NCBI GenBank assembly: GCA_002482965.1
Contig: DLGZ01000004.1
Coordinates: 105,014 to 169,013, forward strand
Length of the DNA stretch: 64,000 nt
Reading direction: 5' to 3'
Origin: Verrucomicrobiaceae bacterium UBA7681
GTDB taxonomy: Bacteria; Verrucomicrobiota; Verrucomicrobiia; Verrucomicrobiales; Verrucomicrobiaceae
The position numbers and the translations under genes were made by a program. How positions within the stretch are numbered: the first letter of the stretch is position 1; each line of letters begins with the position of its first letter. Under the pieces are notes generated by a model, which was given only the letters and a program-made list of their open reading frames with translations, had not been told where the DNA came from and made no database searches. Below are positions 43,979 through 53,064 of this stretch, piece by piece.

Positions 43979-46012
43979 TCACTTCACCGCGATCAACTGC
44001 ACGGCATCGGCTCCGACGATGCCGTCCGTGTCTTTGTTGCTGATCGTGATGATGGCGGGCTTGTCTGTCGAGAAAGTGAAGGTGCCAAGGCTGACGAAGA
44101 GCTTGTCGATGGTAGGTGCCTTGCGTTGATTCACGAGCACCGTCTGCGCGCCCTCCGCATGCTCAATGGTCACTGGCACATTACTGGCACGGTTGGGCGC
44201 AGTGGCATAAGAGACACGCACTTCGTATTTGCCCGAAGCCGGGATTTTCAGGCGGTAGATGACGCTTTTGGTGCCTTTCTCGGTGTTTGCATCATGGATG
44301 CTTGAGCCATCGACGGGATCGCCATAGGCGCTGCCTGTCCAGTGGCCGGTTTGTTCGGCGTCCTGCTCGCTCATGACAATGCCGGGCAACTTGGCGGAGC
44401 GGACCATGTTCGCGAGAGAAGCGAGTTCGAGCACGGCCTTTTGTTCGAGCAGTTTTTTCCGCAAGGCAAGCACGTCGATGTTTTGCACAGGCGTCTTCGC
44501 TTTGATCGCCATGACGGCGGCAAGGCCGGAGGCGTGGCCCAGCGCCATGTACACCGGCTCCATGCGAAGTGAGCAGCAGGCGATGTGGCTGGCGGAAAGG
44601 CAGACGGGAACGAGCAGGTTTTCGCACTCGGCGCGCTTGGGTGTGAGGCTGCGATAGGGAATCTGGTAGGGCAGCGCGGGGGTGTCTTGAAAGCTGCCTT
44701 CATCACGCACGGTGCCGTCATCAGCGAGGATGCGCTGCACGATGTGGCAGTCGATGAGGAAGGAGCCCATGCCGACGGAGTCGTCTTTGAAGATGTCGGT
44801 TTGCAGGTCCTTCTGCACCATGACGTATTCACCGATCATGCGGCGGCCTTCACGCACGTAGAGGGCGTAGGGCCAGTGGCCGTTGTCGGCGAACTCATCT
44901 TTGCACAGGCCCCAGGAGTTGGTCTGCTCACGCAGGCTCTGCGGCACGCGCTCATCATGGCCGAGGAACCACAGCATACCCTGGATGAAGTCGGTGTGGT
45001 CCTGCCAGATGCGTGCGCGCGTGGCGGCGTCGCCATCGGGGTAGTCGAAGTTTGCGCCGGGATAGTCCGTGGAGAAGAGGCCCTGCGCATTGAGGTCGTA
45101 TTTGCCATTGGCAACGTTACCGAGGTGAAACAGACGGCCAAAGCGGATGCCCGGGAAAGCTTGGATCAGACGCAGCAGCAGTTCGTACTTTGCGGGTTCG
45201 TAGCTCGCGGGTTTGGGAAAGGGGACCAGGATGTCGGCGCGCTGGGTGACGCAGATGCGGAAATTGTAGCTCTGGGTGAGCTTGTCCGCACTGCCGGGGG
45301 CAAGTTTCGGATCTGGAAAGACACCGAAGATGGGTTTGCCCTGTGCATCCATCCCGGAAATGCTCGCGGGTGTACCGTGGATGTAGCTCGGCCCTTTGCC
45401 GCCGATGCTCGGGCAGTCGCTTTCCATCACTTCGATGGTACGCGGACGAATTGGCATCGGGTGGTAACCCGCGAGTGGCTCGCCATACTGTGCCGTGCTC
45501 TCGCGTCCGACGATGTAGCTGACTTTTGCCGCTGCCATGAGATCGCCTTCATAGGTGGCGTCGATGAAGGCTTTGCCTTGGTAGGTCGTGTCGTCACTCG
45601 TGGTCAGGCTGGTAATGCGTGTGCCCTCCTTCGTGATCGACTTGAGCGACTGCGCTGTGACCACCTTCACGCCGGCTTCCTTCAGCATCGTCTGAAACGC
45701 GCTCAGATTCACACTTGGCTCCGCATACCACATGGGAGTCTCAGGCTTCGCAGCAGCGGCCCGGGAAAAGAACTCGCGTGGAAATCCGCCGATGGTTTCC
45801 TCCTTGCCGACGTCAGAGCGGCAAAGGCCGCCCGTGACCATGCCGCCAATCCATTGGGTGGGCTCGATGACAACCACGGATGCACCTTCACGTGCTGCGA
45901 CGATACCGGCGCTCAATCCAGCGGGAGTGCCACCGTAAATGACGAGATCAAATTCTGCGGCGGCAAGAGGCGCGGCGAGGCAGAGAATCAGGAGGAAGCG
46001 CGACAAAGACAT
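43979..46012 (-). CDS. Secreted FAD-dependent oxidoreductase with golvesin-like C-terminal domain (second copy)
   Basis: About 677 residues: signal peptide MSLSRFLLILCLAAPLAAA, then the Rossmann motif FDLVIYGGTPAGLSAGIVAA and VVVIEPTQWIGGMVTGGL of the FAD_oxidored (PF12831-like) family, and a later CLSASHIACCSLRMEPVYM block. The last 130 residues (from about SAYGDPVDGSSIHD) form a golvesin-like domain homologous in pattern to that of the 784-residue protein at 196-2550. It lacks the extra N-terminal sandwich module of that protein. It lies 70 bp after the DUF6807 gene and may share its transcript. The substrate is unknown. Confidence 0.85.
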   Translation of the reverse strand: MSLSRFLLILCLAAPLAAAEFDLVIYGGTPAGLSAGIVAAREGASVVVIEPTQWIGGMVTGGLCRSDVGKEETIGGFPREFFSRAAAAKPETPMWYAEPSVNLSAFQTMLKEAGVKVVTAQSLKSITKEGTRITSLTTSDDTTYQGKAFIDATYEGDLMAAAKVSYIVGRESTAQYGEPLAGYHPMPIRPRTIEVMESDCPSIGGKGPSYIHGTPASISGMDAQGKPIFGVFPDPKLAPGSADKLTQSYNFRICVTQRADILVPFPKPASYEPAKYELLLRLIQAFPGIRFGRLFHLGNVANGKYDLNAQGLFSTDYPGANFDYPDGDAATRARIWQDHTDFIQGMLWFLGHDERVPQSLREQTNSWGLCKDEFADNGHWPYALYVREGRRMIGEYVMVQKDLQTDIFKDDSVGMGSFLIDCHIVQRILADDGTVRDEGSFQDTPALPYQIPYRSLTPKRAECENLLVPVCLSASHIACCSLRMEPVYMALGHASGLAAVMAIKAKTPVQNIDVLALRKKLLEQKAVLELASLANMVRSAKLPGIVMSEQDAEQTGHWTGSAYGDPVDGSSIHDANTEKGTKSVIYRLKIPASGKYEVRVSYATAPNRASNVPVTIEHAEGAQTVLVNQRKAPTIDKLFVSLGTFTFSTDKPAIITISNKDTDGIVGADAVQLIAVK

Positions 46013-46082
46013 GCGGCGAAGAAAGGCCAAACGACCTCGCCATGCACCTGCTTTTTGCCACGTTTCCCTCTAAACTGTGTGA

Positions 46083-47057
46083 CTACTCCTTGGCGAAAGC
46101 CTCGTAGGCTTCAGCGACCTTGCCTTCCTTCTCATTACCCATGTGGAAGAAGAAGAGGTGGCGCAGGAAGGTGTATTCACCTTTCTTGAGTTCATAGGCT
46201 CCGTCAGGGGCGTTCTTGTCGAGCGACTTGGTGCCGAAGGGATTGGCGGTGAAGAGGCCGTAGGTGCGGACGTGCCACGGTGTGGGGAAGCGGAAGCTGG
46301 AAGGATGATTCAGCATGGCGACGCCGACGTGCTCGCCACCGACGATGCCGTAGTAGTCGCACCACTTTGCGCGTTTGGCCCAAGCATCTGCATCGGTGTG
46401 GCCTTCACTGTTGATGATGTGACCGCTGCCTTTTTGATTTTTGCCCATCTCGACAGCCATCTCAGTGGGAACGCGGATGCTGAGACCTGCGTCTTTTTTG
46501 TCCTCAAAATTGACGGGGCCTTCGGTGGCCGTGAGGATCTGCTTCATCTCGATGCTGCGGGTGCCTTCGCCTACGCGGAAGATCATGGTGCGCTCTTCTT
46601 CGAGGTATTTTTTGCCCTGAGGATCAAGGTAGTCGATGATGGAGACAAGCACGGCGGAGTCCGCCTTGGCTTCGAGAGTCTTGAACTCACGGTGTTTTTC
46701 GCTGCCCAGCTTGCTGAGACGCTCAGGGGTCTTGGATGTATCCCCAAAGGTGAGCTTTTCGGCCCAGGACTCGATGCCGTTGATGCCCTCGCTGCCAAAG
46801 CAGATGCCGCGATGGTGGGGATGGTCGTGCTGCTCGCCGTCGATGGTCTTCATCGGGTAGTTGCGAGTCATCTGTTTGCCTGTTGGGCCAAAGACAGGTG
46901 CGAGATAGGGCTTGTTGGCCTGATCGACGATGTATTCAGCGAAGACCTGCCCATCGACTGTTACGATAGCACCGCCCGTGGCGGTTTTTTCGACGGCGAA
47001 TTGAGCGGCGCTGGCAACGGAGGCAAGCAGGAGGGATGCGGCTAGGAGCAGTTTCAT
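46083..47057 (-). CDS. DUF6807 (PmoA-family) secreted protein
   Basis: A 324-residue protein with a signal peptide (MKLLLAASLLLASVASA). The motif EQHDHPHHRGICFG and later GVAMLNHPSSFRFPTPWHVR identify the PF14100 family, called methane oxygenase PmoA in databases although unrelated to particulate methane monooxygenase. Members are typical of Planctomycetota, Verrucomicrobiota and Bacteroidota and have an unknown role, possibly in sugar metabolism. The gene lies between tatD (47 bp upstream) and the FAD oxidoreductase, which suggests a functional unit. Confidence 0.85.
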   Translation of the reverse strand: MKLLLAASLLLASVASAAQFAVEKTATGGAIVTVDGQVFAEYIVDQANKPYLAPVFGPTGKQMTRNYPMKTIDGEQHDHPHHRGICFGSEGINGIESWAEKLTFGDTSKTPERLSKLGSEKHREFKTLEAKADSAVLVSIIDYLDPQGKKYLEEERTMIFRVGEGTRSIEMKQILTATEGPVNFEDKKDAGLSIRVPTEMAVEMGKNQKGSGHIINSEGHTDADAWAKRAKWCDYYGIVGGEHVGVAMLNHPSSFRFPTPWHVRTYGLFTANPFGTKSLDKNAPDGAYELKKGEYTFLRHLFFFHMGNEKEGKVAEAYEAFAKE

Positions 47058-47104
47058 GGTTATAGCAGTGAACGTGAGAGAGATTGGAATGCTTTCGGCT
47101 GAGA

Positions 47105-47896
47105 TCAATCCCAGCCGTGGAAGAAATGGAGTGCGGTGTGGCTAGTCTCAGCGGCGACTTTCTCGACGGCCTCACCGCGCAGGGCGGCGATGGCGCGTGC
47201 GGTGTCTGCCACGTAGGCGGGTTCGCAGCGTTTGCCGCGATTCGGCACCGGCGCGAGGTAGGGCGCATCAGTTTCGATCATGTAACGGCCCGCAGGCACC
47301 AAGCGTGCCGTTTCGGCAATGATGCCGGCGTTTTTGAAGCTGACGATGCCGGTGAAGGAAATGAGGTGGCCGCGCTCCAGCAGCGGCTGCGCCTGCGCCA
47401 GTGTGCCGGTGAAGCAGTGAAACACGCCACGTAGCCGGTCGCTGAACGGGAGGACCAGCGTGGTAAGATCCTCCCAGCTCTCGCGGTTGTGCAGGATCAC
47501 GTTGAGCTTCAGCTCTGCCGCAAGTGCGAGCTGTGCGGTTAGCACCCTGGCCTGATGCGCCTTCCAGTCATCAAGGGTGAAGCCCTCTGGTGGCGCATGA
47601 AAGTAATCGAGACCGATTTCGCCGATGGCACAGACTTTGGGGTGTCTGGCGAGTTCACGCAGTTCGTTGATCCAACCGTCGCCACTGACCGAATCCGCAT
47701 CGCAGGGATGTATGCCCACCGCTACACGTACGTCCGATTCGTGTTCGGCGATGGCGAGGAGTTTACGGGCGTTTTCGAGATTCGTTGCAGGCGCGACCAT
47801 TCGTGTGATGCCGGCTGCGCGTGCACGTGCCAGTACGGCTGGCAGGTCGCCGTCGAATTGTTTGCTGCCGAGGTGGGTGTGCGTGTCGAAAAACAT
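47105..47896 (-). CDS. tatD: TatD-family metal-dependent hydrolase
   Basis: About 263 residues from MFFDTHTHLG, which places the metal-binding DTHTHL at the normal start; the frame opens 14 codons earlier. Other family blocks are VAVGIHPCD, AIGEIGLDYFH, VILHNRESWE, FHCFTGTLAQA and MIETDAPYLAPVPNRGKRCEP. TatD proteins are 3'-5' exonucleases/DNases that bind two metals. All expected ligands are visible. It is the first of three same-strand genes and may only be a housekeeping neighbour of the other two. Confidence 0.9.
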   Translation of the reverse strand: MFFDTHTHLGSKQFDGDLPAVLARARAAGITRMVAPATNLENARKLLAIAEHESDVRVAVGIHPCDADSVSGDGWINELRELARHPKVCAIGEIGLDYFHAPPEGFTLDDWKAHQARVLTAQLALAAELKLNVILHNRESWEDLTTLVLPFSDRLRGVFHCFTGTLAQAQPLLERGHLISFTGIVSFKNAGIIAETARLVPAGRYMIETDAPYLAPVPNRGKRCEPAYVADTARAIAALRGEAVEKVAAETSHTALHFFHGWD

Positions 47897-47984
47897 GCTC
47901 TGCGCCTTCGCATCTGAGAACCGGGTGTCAAGCGACACGAATTAGTCCTTTCCTCGCGCGCTGCATTCATGGTAAACCACACGC

Positions 47985-49463
47985 ATGTCTTTACGTCGGT
48001 TGCTTCTGGTTTTGCCATGCCTGCCTGCGCTTTTAGGTGCTGCGCCGGATGAGTATTTTGGCATTCATGTGATCGATGATAGCACGGGGCGCGGTGTGCC
48101 GCTGATCACGCTGAAAACAACCAATCACATCGCGATGACGACGGACAGCGCGGGTTGGATCGCCTTCAACGAGCCGGGGCTGATGAACCGCCAGGTGTAC
48201 TTCAGCGTCGAGTGTCCGGGGTATGCGCTGCCGAAGGATGGGTTTGGCTTTGTGGGCGTGAGGCTGTCGCCCGTGGCGGGAAAGTCGGTGGAGGTGAAGG
48301 TGCTGCGCACCAACATCGCGGAGCGCACGTGCCGGCTGACAGGGCAGGGGATTTACCGCGACAGCACCTTGCTGGGGCATGAGTCCCCTTTGCCGAGCCC
48401 CAACTTGTTTGCGGATGTCATGGGTCAGGATTCGGTGCAGGTGGTGCCGTGGAAAGGGCGCTACTTCTGGATTTTTGGCGACACGAATCGCCCCAATTAT
48501 CCGCTGGGGAACTACCACTCCACGGCAGCGTGGAGCGATGCGTCAGACAAAGGCGGGCTCGATCCCGAGCATGGCATCCACTTTGAATACATCACTGATG
48601 AGAACGGGGCTGTGGCGAAGATGATGCCGGTGGAGGAGCCGGGAGCAGTATGGCTCTTTGGCATGCACACGGTGAAGGATGCCGCGAACAAGGAGCATCT
48701 CATGGCGCATTACTCACGCTGGCGTGATCTGGGCAAACGGCTGGAGCATGGGCTCGCTGAGTTGAATGAAGCAACCGGGCGCTTTCAGCGCACCACGGTG
48801 CTGGGGGATGAATTCGAATGGCAGCATCCGCAGGGCAATGCCGTGCTGGTCAAAGGAGAGGAGGGTGACTGGGTTTACTTTTCCACGCCCTTCTGCCGCA
48901 CGCGTGTGAAGGCGAATTATGACTCGGTGCAGAACACCTCCGCCTATGAGTCACTGGCGTGGTCAGAGGAGCATGGCGACTATGTCTGGCAGCAGGCGCT
49001 CAAACCCACGACGCAGATGGATGAGGAGAGTCTCATCACCGACAAGAAAATGCCTGCGGAGAAAGCACGCATGCAGGTGGTGGATGCGCAGACTGGCAAG
49101 CCGGTGTTTCTGCATGCCGGCAGCGTGCATTGGAACAAACACCGCGAACGCTGGGTCATGATTACGGTTCAGCACGGTGGAGGGGTCTCTTATCTCGGAG
49201 AGGTCTGGTATGCGGAGTCAAAGCAGATCGAAGGCCCTTGGGGCAAGGCGGTGAAAATCGCCACGCATCCGAAGTACAGCTTCTACAATCCGAGTCATCA
49301 TGCGTTTTTCGACCAGCAGGACGGCCGCATCATCTACTTCCAAGGCACCTATGCTGAAACGTTTTCCGGCAATCCCATCGCCACGCCGCGTTACGACTAC
49401 AACCAGGTCATGTATCGCCTGGATCTGGATGATGAAAGGTTGAAGGTGGCGCGGGTGGAGTAG
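47985..49463 (+). CDS. Secreted propeller-type protein with N-terminal Ig-like domain
   Basis: A 492-residue protein with a signal peptide (MSLRRLLLVLPCLPALLGAA). Residues about 22-110 resemble a carboxypeptidase-regulatory or Ig-like domain (GIHVIDDSTGRGVPLITLKT). The rest contains propeller-like strands (VQVVPWKGRYFWIFGDTNRP, AYESLAWSEEHGDYVW, and SVHWNKHRERWVMITVQHGG) of the glycosidase superfamily with GH43/DUF4185 likeness. A catalytic role is not proven. It starts 88 bp from the divergent tatD start. Confidence 0.65.
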   Translation: MSLRRLLLVLPCLPALLGAAPDEYFGIHVIDDSTGRGVPLITLKTTNHIAMTTDSAGWIAFNEPGLMNRQVYFSVECPGYALPKDGFGFVGVRLSPVAGKSVEVKVLRTNIAERTCRLTGQGIYRDSTLLGHESPLPSPNLFADVMGQDSVQVVPWKGRYFWIFGDTNRPNYPLGNYHSTAAWSDASDKGGLDPEHGIHFEYITDENGAVAKMMPVEEPGAVWLFGMHTVKDAANKEHLMAHYSRWRDLGKRLEHGLAELNEATGRFQRTTVLGDEFEWQHPQGNAVLVKGEEGDWVYFSTPFCRTRVKANYDSVQNTSAYESLAWSEEHGDYVWQQALKPTTQMDEESLITDKKMPAEKARMQVVDAQTGKPVFLHAGSVHWNKHRERWVMITVQHGGGVSYLGEVWYAESKQIEGPWGKAVKIATHPKYSFYNPSHHAFFDQQDGRIIYFQGTYAETFSGNPIATPRYDYNQVMYRLDLDDERLKVARVE

Positions 49464-49499
49464 CGCGGGCAATCCAGCCAGCTTTAAAGCAGGTCGTTA

Positions 49500-50264
49500 T
49501 CAGGGGATTCGTTCGCCGTGAATTTTGACACCGACTTCACCGCGGGTGCATACTCCATCGAAAGTATTGTCATCTGTCAGTCTGATCTCCCAGTCCCATG
49601 TGTGAACGAGAAGATACTTTCCGCCCTTGTAGCTGAATTTGCCGGTATCAGTCCAGTAGTTGTAAGTGTAGTCCTTGTTGAAGGTCATTTCGATCTTGAG
49701 GTCGTTGCTTTGCGTGGTGTTCCATTTGCCAACGATCTTGAGCGGGCCCGCCGGGAGTGGTTTGAGACGGTCCTGTTTGGCTTTGACGATCTGAGCATCC
49801 TCAAGCCTGCCTTCTTTGGTCAACCGGCCCACCAGCGGGTCCAACAATCTGGAATAGGCATCTTTCATTGGCTGCAGCTTGCGATCTCTGTCCTGAGACA
49901 GTTTCCCCACCGCGGCACGATAAGCTGAACGCAGCTTTTTCAAGCCATCCTGAGTGCCGGCGTCATCCGTGGGAGGTGCGGATTTTGTGGAGGTGACGAC
50001 TTCGATTTCAGCTTTGTAAGCAAGCGCTTCATCCAGTTTTCCTGCCTTCTGTGCTGAAGCACGCGAGTTCTCAAGAGCCGCCAGATACTTCGCACTCAAG
50101 TCAGCGACCGACTTTTCGTAAGGCTGAATGACTTGTGCTTGTGATTTCGAGTCATAATCAGCCTGCAAGGGAACCAATTCCGACACCACTTTCTCTTGAG
50201 CATGGATGCCAGTGAGCACACAGGCAGATGACAGGAAAATGAGAAGCGTGCGAATCGTTTGCAT
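49500..50264 (-). CDS. Exported helical protein of unknown function
   Basis: About 254 residues from the start that gives the signal peptide MQTIRTLLIFLSSACVLTG. Residues 30-190 are charged and helical with coiled-coil character (LSAKYLAALENSRASAQKAG and YRAAVGKLSQDRDRKLQPMK). The last 60 residues are beta-rich (IVGKWNTTQSNDLKIEMTFN and GKYLLVHTWDWEIRLTD), like a small lipocalin-type domain. Verrucomicrobial proteins of this shape are common but uncharacterised, from memory. The gene is convergent with the propeller-type gene, with 36 bp between stops. Confidence 0.6.
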   Translation of the reverse strand: MQTIRTLLIFLSSACVLTGIHAQEKVVSELVPLQADYDSKSQAQVIQPYEKSVADLSAKYLAALENSRASAQKAGKLDEALAYKAEIEVVTSTKSAPPTDDAGTQDGLKKLRSAYRAAVGKLSQDRDRKLQPMKDAYSRLLDPLVGRLTKEGRLEDAQIVKAKQDRLKPLPAGPLKIVGKWNTTQSNDLKIEMTFNKDYTYNYWTDTGKFSYKGGKYLLVHTWDWEIRLTDDNTFDGVCTRGEVGVKIHGERIP

Positions 50265-50464
50265 AGGAAGCAGGATGAGTATTTGAAGGTTCGATAATCC
50301 ACTTTGCTGGAGAGCTGTATTGATTGCGAGATTTTTTAACGCCTGCAAACCGGCGGCATTTCAAAGCACCAATGATACACGCACTATGGCCGGTGTTTTG
50401 AGGCAGATCAGGGCGTGACGAAATCGGCACCACGTGCGGGCTTCACGCCGCGCATTGATTCTGC

Positions 50465-51289
50465 ATGCATGATGGCATGGAATCACTGCGACACGCGGAT
50501 TGGCTGGCCTTCGTGGGCAGGAGTTTTCTTGGCGTGCTGTCGTGGCTGGGGCAGATCGCTGCATTGATGGGCGAGCTGATGATTGGATTGAAGAGCGGCA
50601 GGTGGCGGCTGAAGCTGGTGGCGCACCAAATCATGGCGATTGGTTATGGATCGCAGCTGGTCGTGGTGGTGACGGGGGCCTTCACCGGCGCGGTGTTTGC
50701 CTTTCAGTCCTATGCGAAGTTCAAGGAGTTCGGAATTGAATCGACCGTGGGAGCCATTGTCTCGGTGGCGCTGTGCCGTGAGCTGGGGCCGGTGCTGGCG
50801 GGGTTGATGGTGTCCGGGCGCGTGGGGGCCGCGATGGCAGCGGACATCGGAACGATGAAAGTCACCGAGCAGATCGACGCCCTGCGCGTCATGGGGGTGC
50901 ACCCGGTGGATTTTCTCGTGATGCCACGCTTCTTGGCGATGTGTGTGTCCATGCCGCTGCTCGTGGCGGAAAGCATCGCCTTCGGGTTGATGGCGTCTCA
51001 TGCGCTCATCGTGTATGGTTTTGATGTGCCGGGTGCCTGGTTCTGGCAGCACACCATGGACCACACAGAGGTGTTGGATGTAGGCATCGGCATGTTCAAG
51101 GGCCTGGTGTTTGGCGTCATCATCACGCTGATCAGCTGTCATCAGGGCCTCATGGCGGAGAACGGTGCGGTCGGTGTTGGTCTCGGCACCACACGCGCTG
51201 TGGTGTACTCTTCGCTGACGATGCTGATATCGAATTTCTTCCTGACCATCGCGCTGAATTATGTGTCGCCTTTGGGCACGGCATCGTGA
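50465..51289 (+). CDS. mlaE: MlaE-family lipid ABC transporter permease
   Basis: A 274-residue membrane protein of the MlaE/PF02405 family: AFQSYAKFKEFGIESTVGA, ELGPVLAGLMVSGRVGAAM with the conserved ELGPVL(A/T)GL(M/L)V(A/S)GR block, and IGTMKVTEQIDALRVMGV. It normally forms a phospholipid transporter with an ATPase (MlaF) and an MCE-domain protein (MlaD). Neither partner is adjacent here: the next gene is an oppositely oriented esterase-like gene. An ATG at 50477 (MESLRH) is an alternative start. The Pro-rich low-complexity tail seen in some homologues is absent. Confidence 0.88.
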   Translation: MHDGMESLRHADWLAFVGRSFLGVLSWLGQIAALMGELMIGLKSGRWRLKLVAHQIMAIGYGSQLVVVVTGAFTGAVFAFQSYAKFKEFGIESTVGAIVSVALCRELGPVLAGLMVSGRVGAAMAADIGTMKVTEQIDALRVMGVHPVDFLVMPRFLAMCVSMPLLVAESIAFGLMASHALIVYGFDVPGAWFWQHTMDHTEVLDVGIGMFKGLVFGVIITLISCHQGLMAENGAVGVGLGTTRAVVYSSLTMLISNFFLTIALNYVSPLGTAS

Positions 51290-51336
51290 GGCGGGCTGTG
51301 GCGGAGTTTGCGGCCTCAGCTTCTTTACTTTTCCAA

Positions 51337-52215
51337 TCAAGGTCTCACACCCGCCGCTTCCAGTGTTTTGATCCACTGAATGCCTTGTTGAATGCCCTCA
51401 TCCAGCATGGAATCATAATGGTCCCCGGTGGGGACTTCGACATGCTTGACGGTTTTGCCTGCCTTTTGAAGGCGTTCGACATAAGCGTTGATTGTGTCGG
51501 GTGGAATTTTGGAATCGTCCAGGGCATTGAAGAGCAGTACCGGGCAATGGATCTGCTCTGCGTTCCGGAAGGGTGAGTTCTCCTCCACGAACCTGCGGAA
51601 TCCGGGGATGCCGGTATCGAGGTTTGCGATCACTTTGGCACCGAACCGTTGCTCCAAATCTGGAGCCGGTGCGTAGGCGATGCAGCCGCGCAGCAGCGGC
51701 AGTTTTTGAGCGAGATTCAGGGCCACAACAGCAGCGGAACTATGGCCTGCCGCGTAGATGTGGGAGTTGTTGAGGAAGGGGTGCTTTTCCTTGGCCAGCC
51801 GAAGAGCTGCAATGGCATCGTTGAGGCCGCCCTGGCTTTGGATGAAAGAGGTGCTTGCTTTGATGACGCCAGCATCGGTCACGGGATCCGCAGGCCACGG
51901 GCCGCTGAGACTGTAAGCCACGACGGCAAATCCAGCCTTCACATACGGCAAATGTTCAGGCACATCTCCATCGCCGAGATCCATGCCATGAAACATGCGA
52001 GTGCCAGCAGCTGCGATGAGAATGCATGGAAGGGAATCCTCCTTCATGGTGGCGGGATGATAAACCCACACCTGATTACCACTTTCGGCGATCTGATATT
52101 CCTTTCGAATAATGTCTTTCGGGATGCTCGGGTTGGAGCTGGCAGCCGGGGATTGGGCCAGAACTGCGACAGTGAAGAGCAAAAAAACAGATAGTCCGGT
52201 AGGGATGAATTTCAT
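51337..52215 (-). CDS. Secreted alpha/beta hydrolase
   Basis: About 292 residues with a signal peptide from the chosen start (MKFIPTGLSVFLLFTVAVLA); the frame opens 14 codons earlier. It has the alpha/beta-hydrolase oxyanion segment CILIAAAGTRMFHG, the nucleophile in AAGHSSAAVVALNLA (G-x-S-x-A type), LFNALDDSKIPPDT carrying the acid and THE catalytic-His region PTGDHYDSMLDEG. It probably hydrolyses an ester in the periplasm or outside the cell; the substrate is unknown. It is convergent with the mlaE-like gene, with 47 bp between the stops. Confidence 0.8.
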   Translation of the reverse strand: MKFIPTGLSVFLLFTVAVLAQSPAASSNPSIPKDIIRKEYQIAESGNQVWVYHPATMKEDSLPCILIAAAGTRMFHGMDLGDGDVPEHLPYVKAGFAVVAYSLSGPWPADPVTDAGVIKASTSFIQSQGGLNDAIAALRLAKEKHPFLNNSHIYAAGHSSAAVVALNLAQKLPLLRGCIAYAPAPDLEQRFGAKVIANLDTGIPGFRRFVEENSPFRNAEQIHCPVLLFNALDDSKIPPDTINAYVERLQKAGKTVKHVEVPTGDHYDSMLDEGIQQGIQWIKTLEAAGVRP

Positions 52216-52338
52216 GCGCAGAAAACCTAAATCGCTGGCCGAGCGGCGGCAATCCAAAAGCAGGGTTCACGCTTCTCTCTTGCTCTTTTTGACGCAGCCC
52301 GATAGCCTTCGCGGAAATTCAACCAATTTAGCACCACC

Positions 52339-53064
52339 ATGTCCACCTATCTTGCAGAACTCCTCGGTACAATGATCTTGGTTCTTCTCGGCGACGGTGT
52401 CGTCGCGAATGTGGTATTGAAGCAAACGAAGGGAAATAACTCGGGCTGGATTGTGATCACTGCCGGCTGGGGCTTCGCGGTTGCGGTCGCGGTTTACTGC
52501 ACGAACGCCATCAGTGGTGCCCATTTGAATCCCGCCGTGACTCTGGGGCTGGCGACGATTGGTAAATTCGACTGGGCGTTGGTTCCTGGCTACATGGCCG
52601 CACAGGTGGCTGGCGGATTTCTCGGTGGTGTCCTTGTCTGGCTGGCTTATCTGCCACACTGGGCGGTGACGGAATCCAAAGGCGACAAGCTTGCCGTCTT
52701 CAGCACCGGACCTGCGATCCGCCATAGCATGAGCAATCTAATCTGCGAGGCCATCGGCACCGCCATGCTTGTGCTCGGTTTGCTGGCAATCCTGACTCCT
52801 GCCAACTTGGTGCCAAACTCCGGCTTTGACAAAGGATTCGCGCCCGCACTCGTCGGCATGCTGGTGGGGGCGATTGGTCTGTCCCTCGGTGGTCCTACCG
52901 GCTATGCGATTAATCCTGCGCGCGACCTTGGTCCTCGTCTCGCGCACTTCGTGCTGCCGATCCCTGGCAAAGGCAGTTCCGACTGGGGCTATGCATGGAT
53001 TCCAGTCGTGGGCCCGATCATCGGCGGGATTGTCGGGGCGCTGGTTTACAAGGCGTTATGGTGA
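52339..53064 (+). CDS. glpF: Glycerol facilitator-type aquaporin
   Basis: A 241-residue MIP-family channel with six membrane segments and two half-helices: SGAHLNPAVT (NPA at 64-66) and GYAINPARDLGPR (NPA at 192-194). The Asp after the second NPAR (D196) is the mark of glycerol-conducting members, whereas water-only aquaporins usually have Ser or Thr there. It probably passes glycerol or small polyols. No glycerol kinase gene is adjacent. Its stop codon abuts that of the convergent ppk1 gene: TGATCA (53062-53067) serves both genes. Confidence 0.88.
   Translation: MSTYLAELLGTMILVLLGDGVVANVVLKQTKGNNSGWIVITAGWGFAVAVAVYCTNAISGAHLNPAVTLGLATIGKFDWALVPGYMAAQVAGGFLGGVLVWLAYLPHWAVTESKGDKLAVFSTGPAIRHSMSNLICEAIGTAMLVLGLLAILTPANLVPNSGFDKGFAPALVGMLVGAIGLSLGGPTGYAINPARDLGPRLAHFVLPIPGKGSSDWGYAWIPVVGPIIGGIVGALVYKALW

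Noticed and set aside
44585..46189. A 534-codon open frame on the plus strand opposite the second FAD oxidoreductase
   Set aside because: Shadow of the minus-strand gene: no recognisable motifs, while the minus strand has a signal peptide and an FAD motif.
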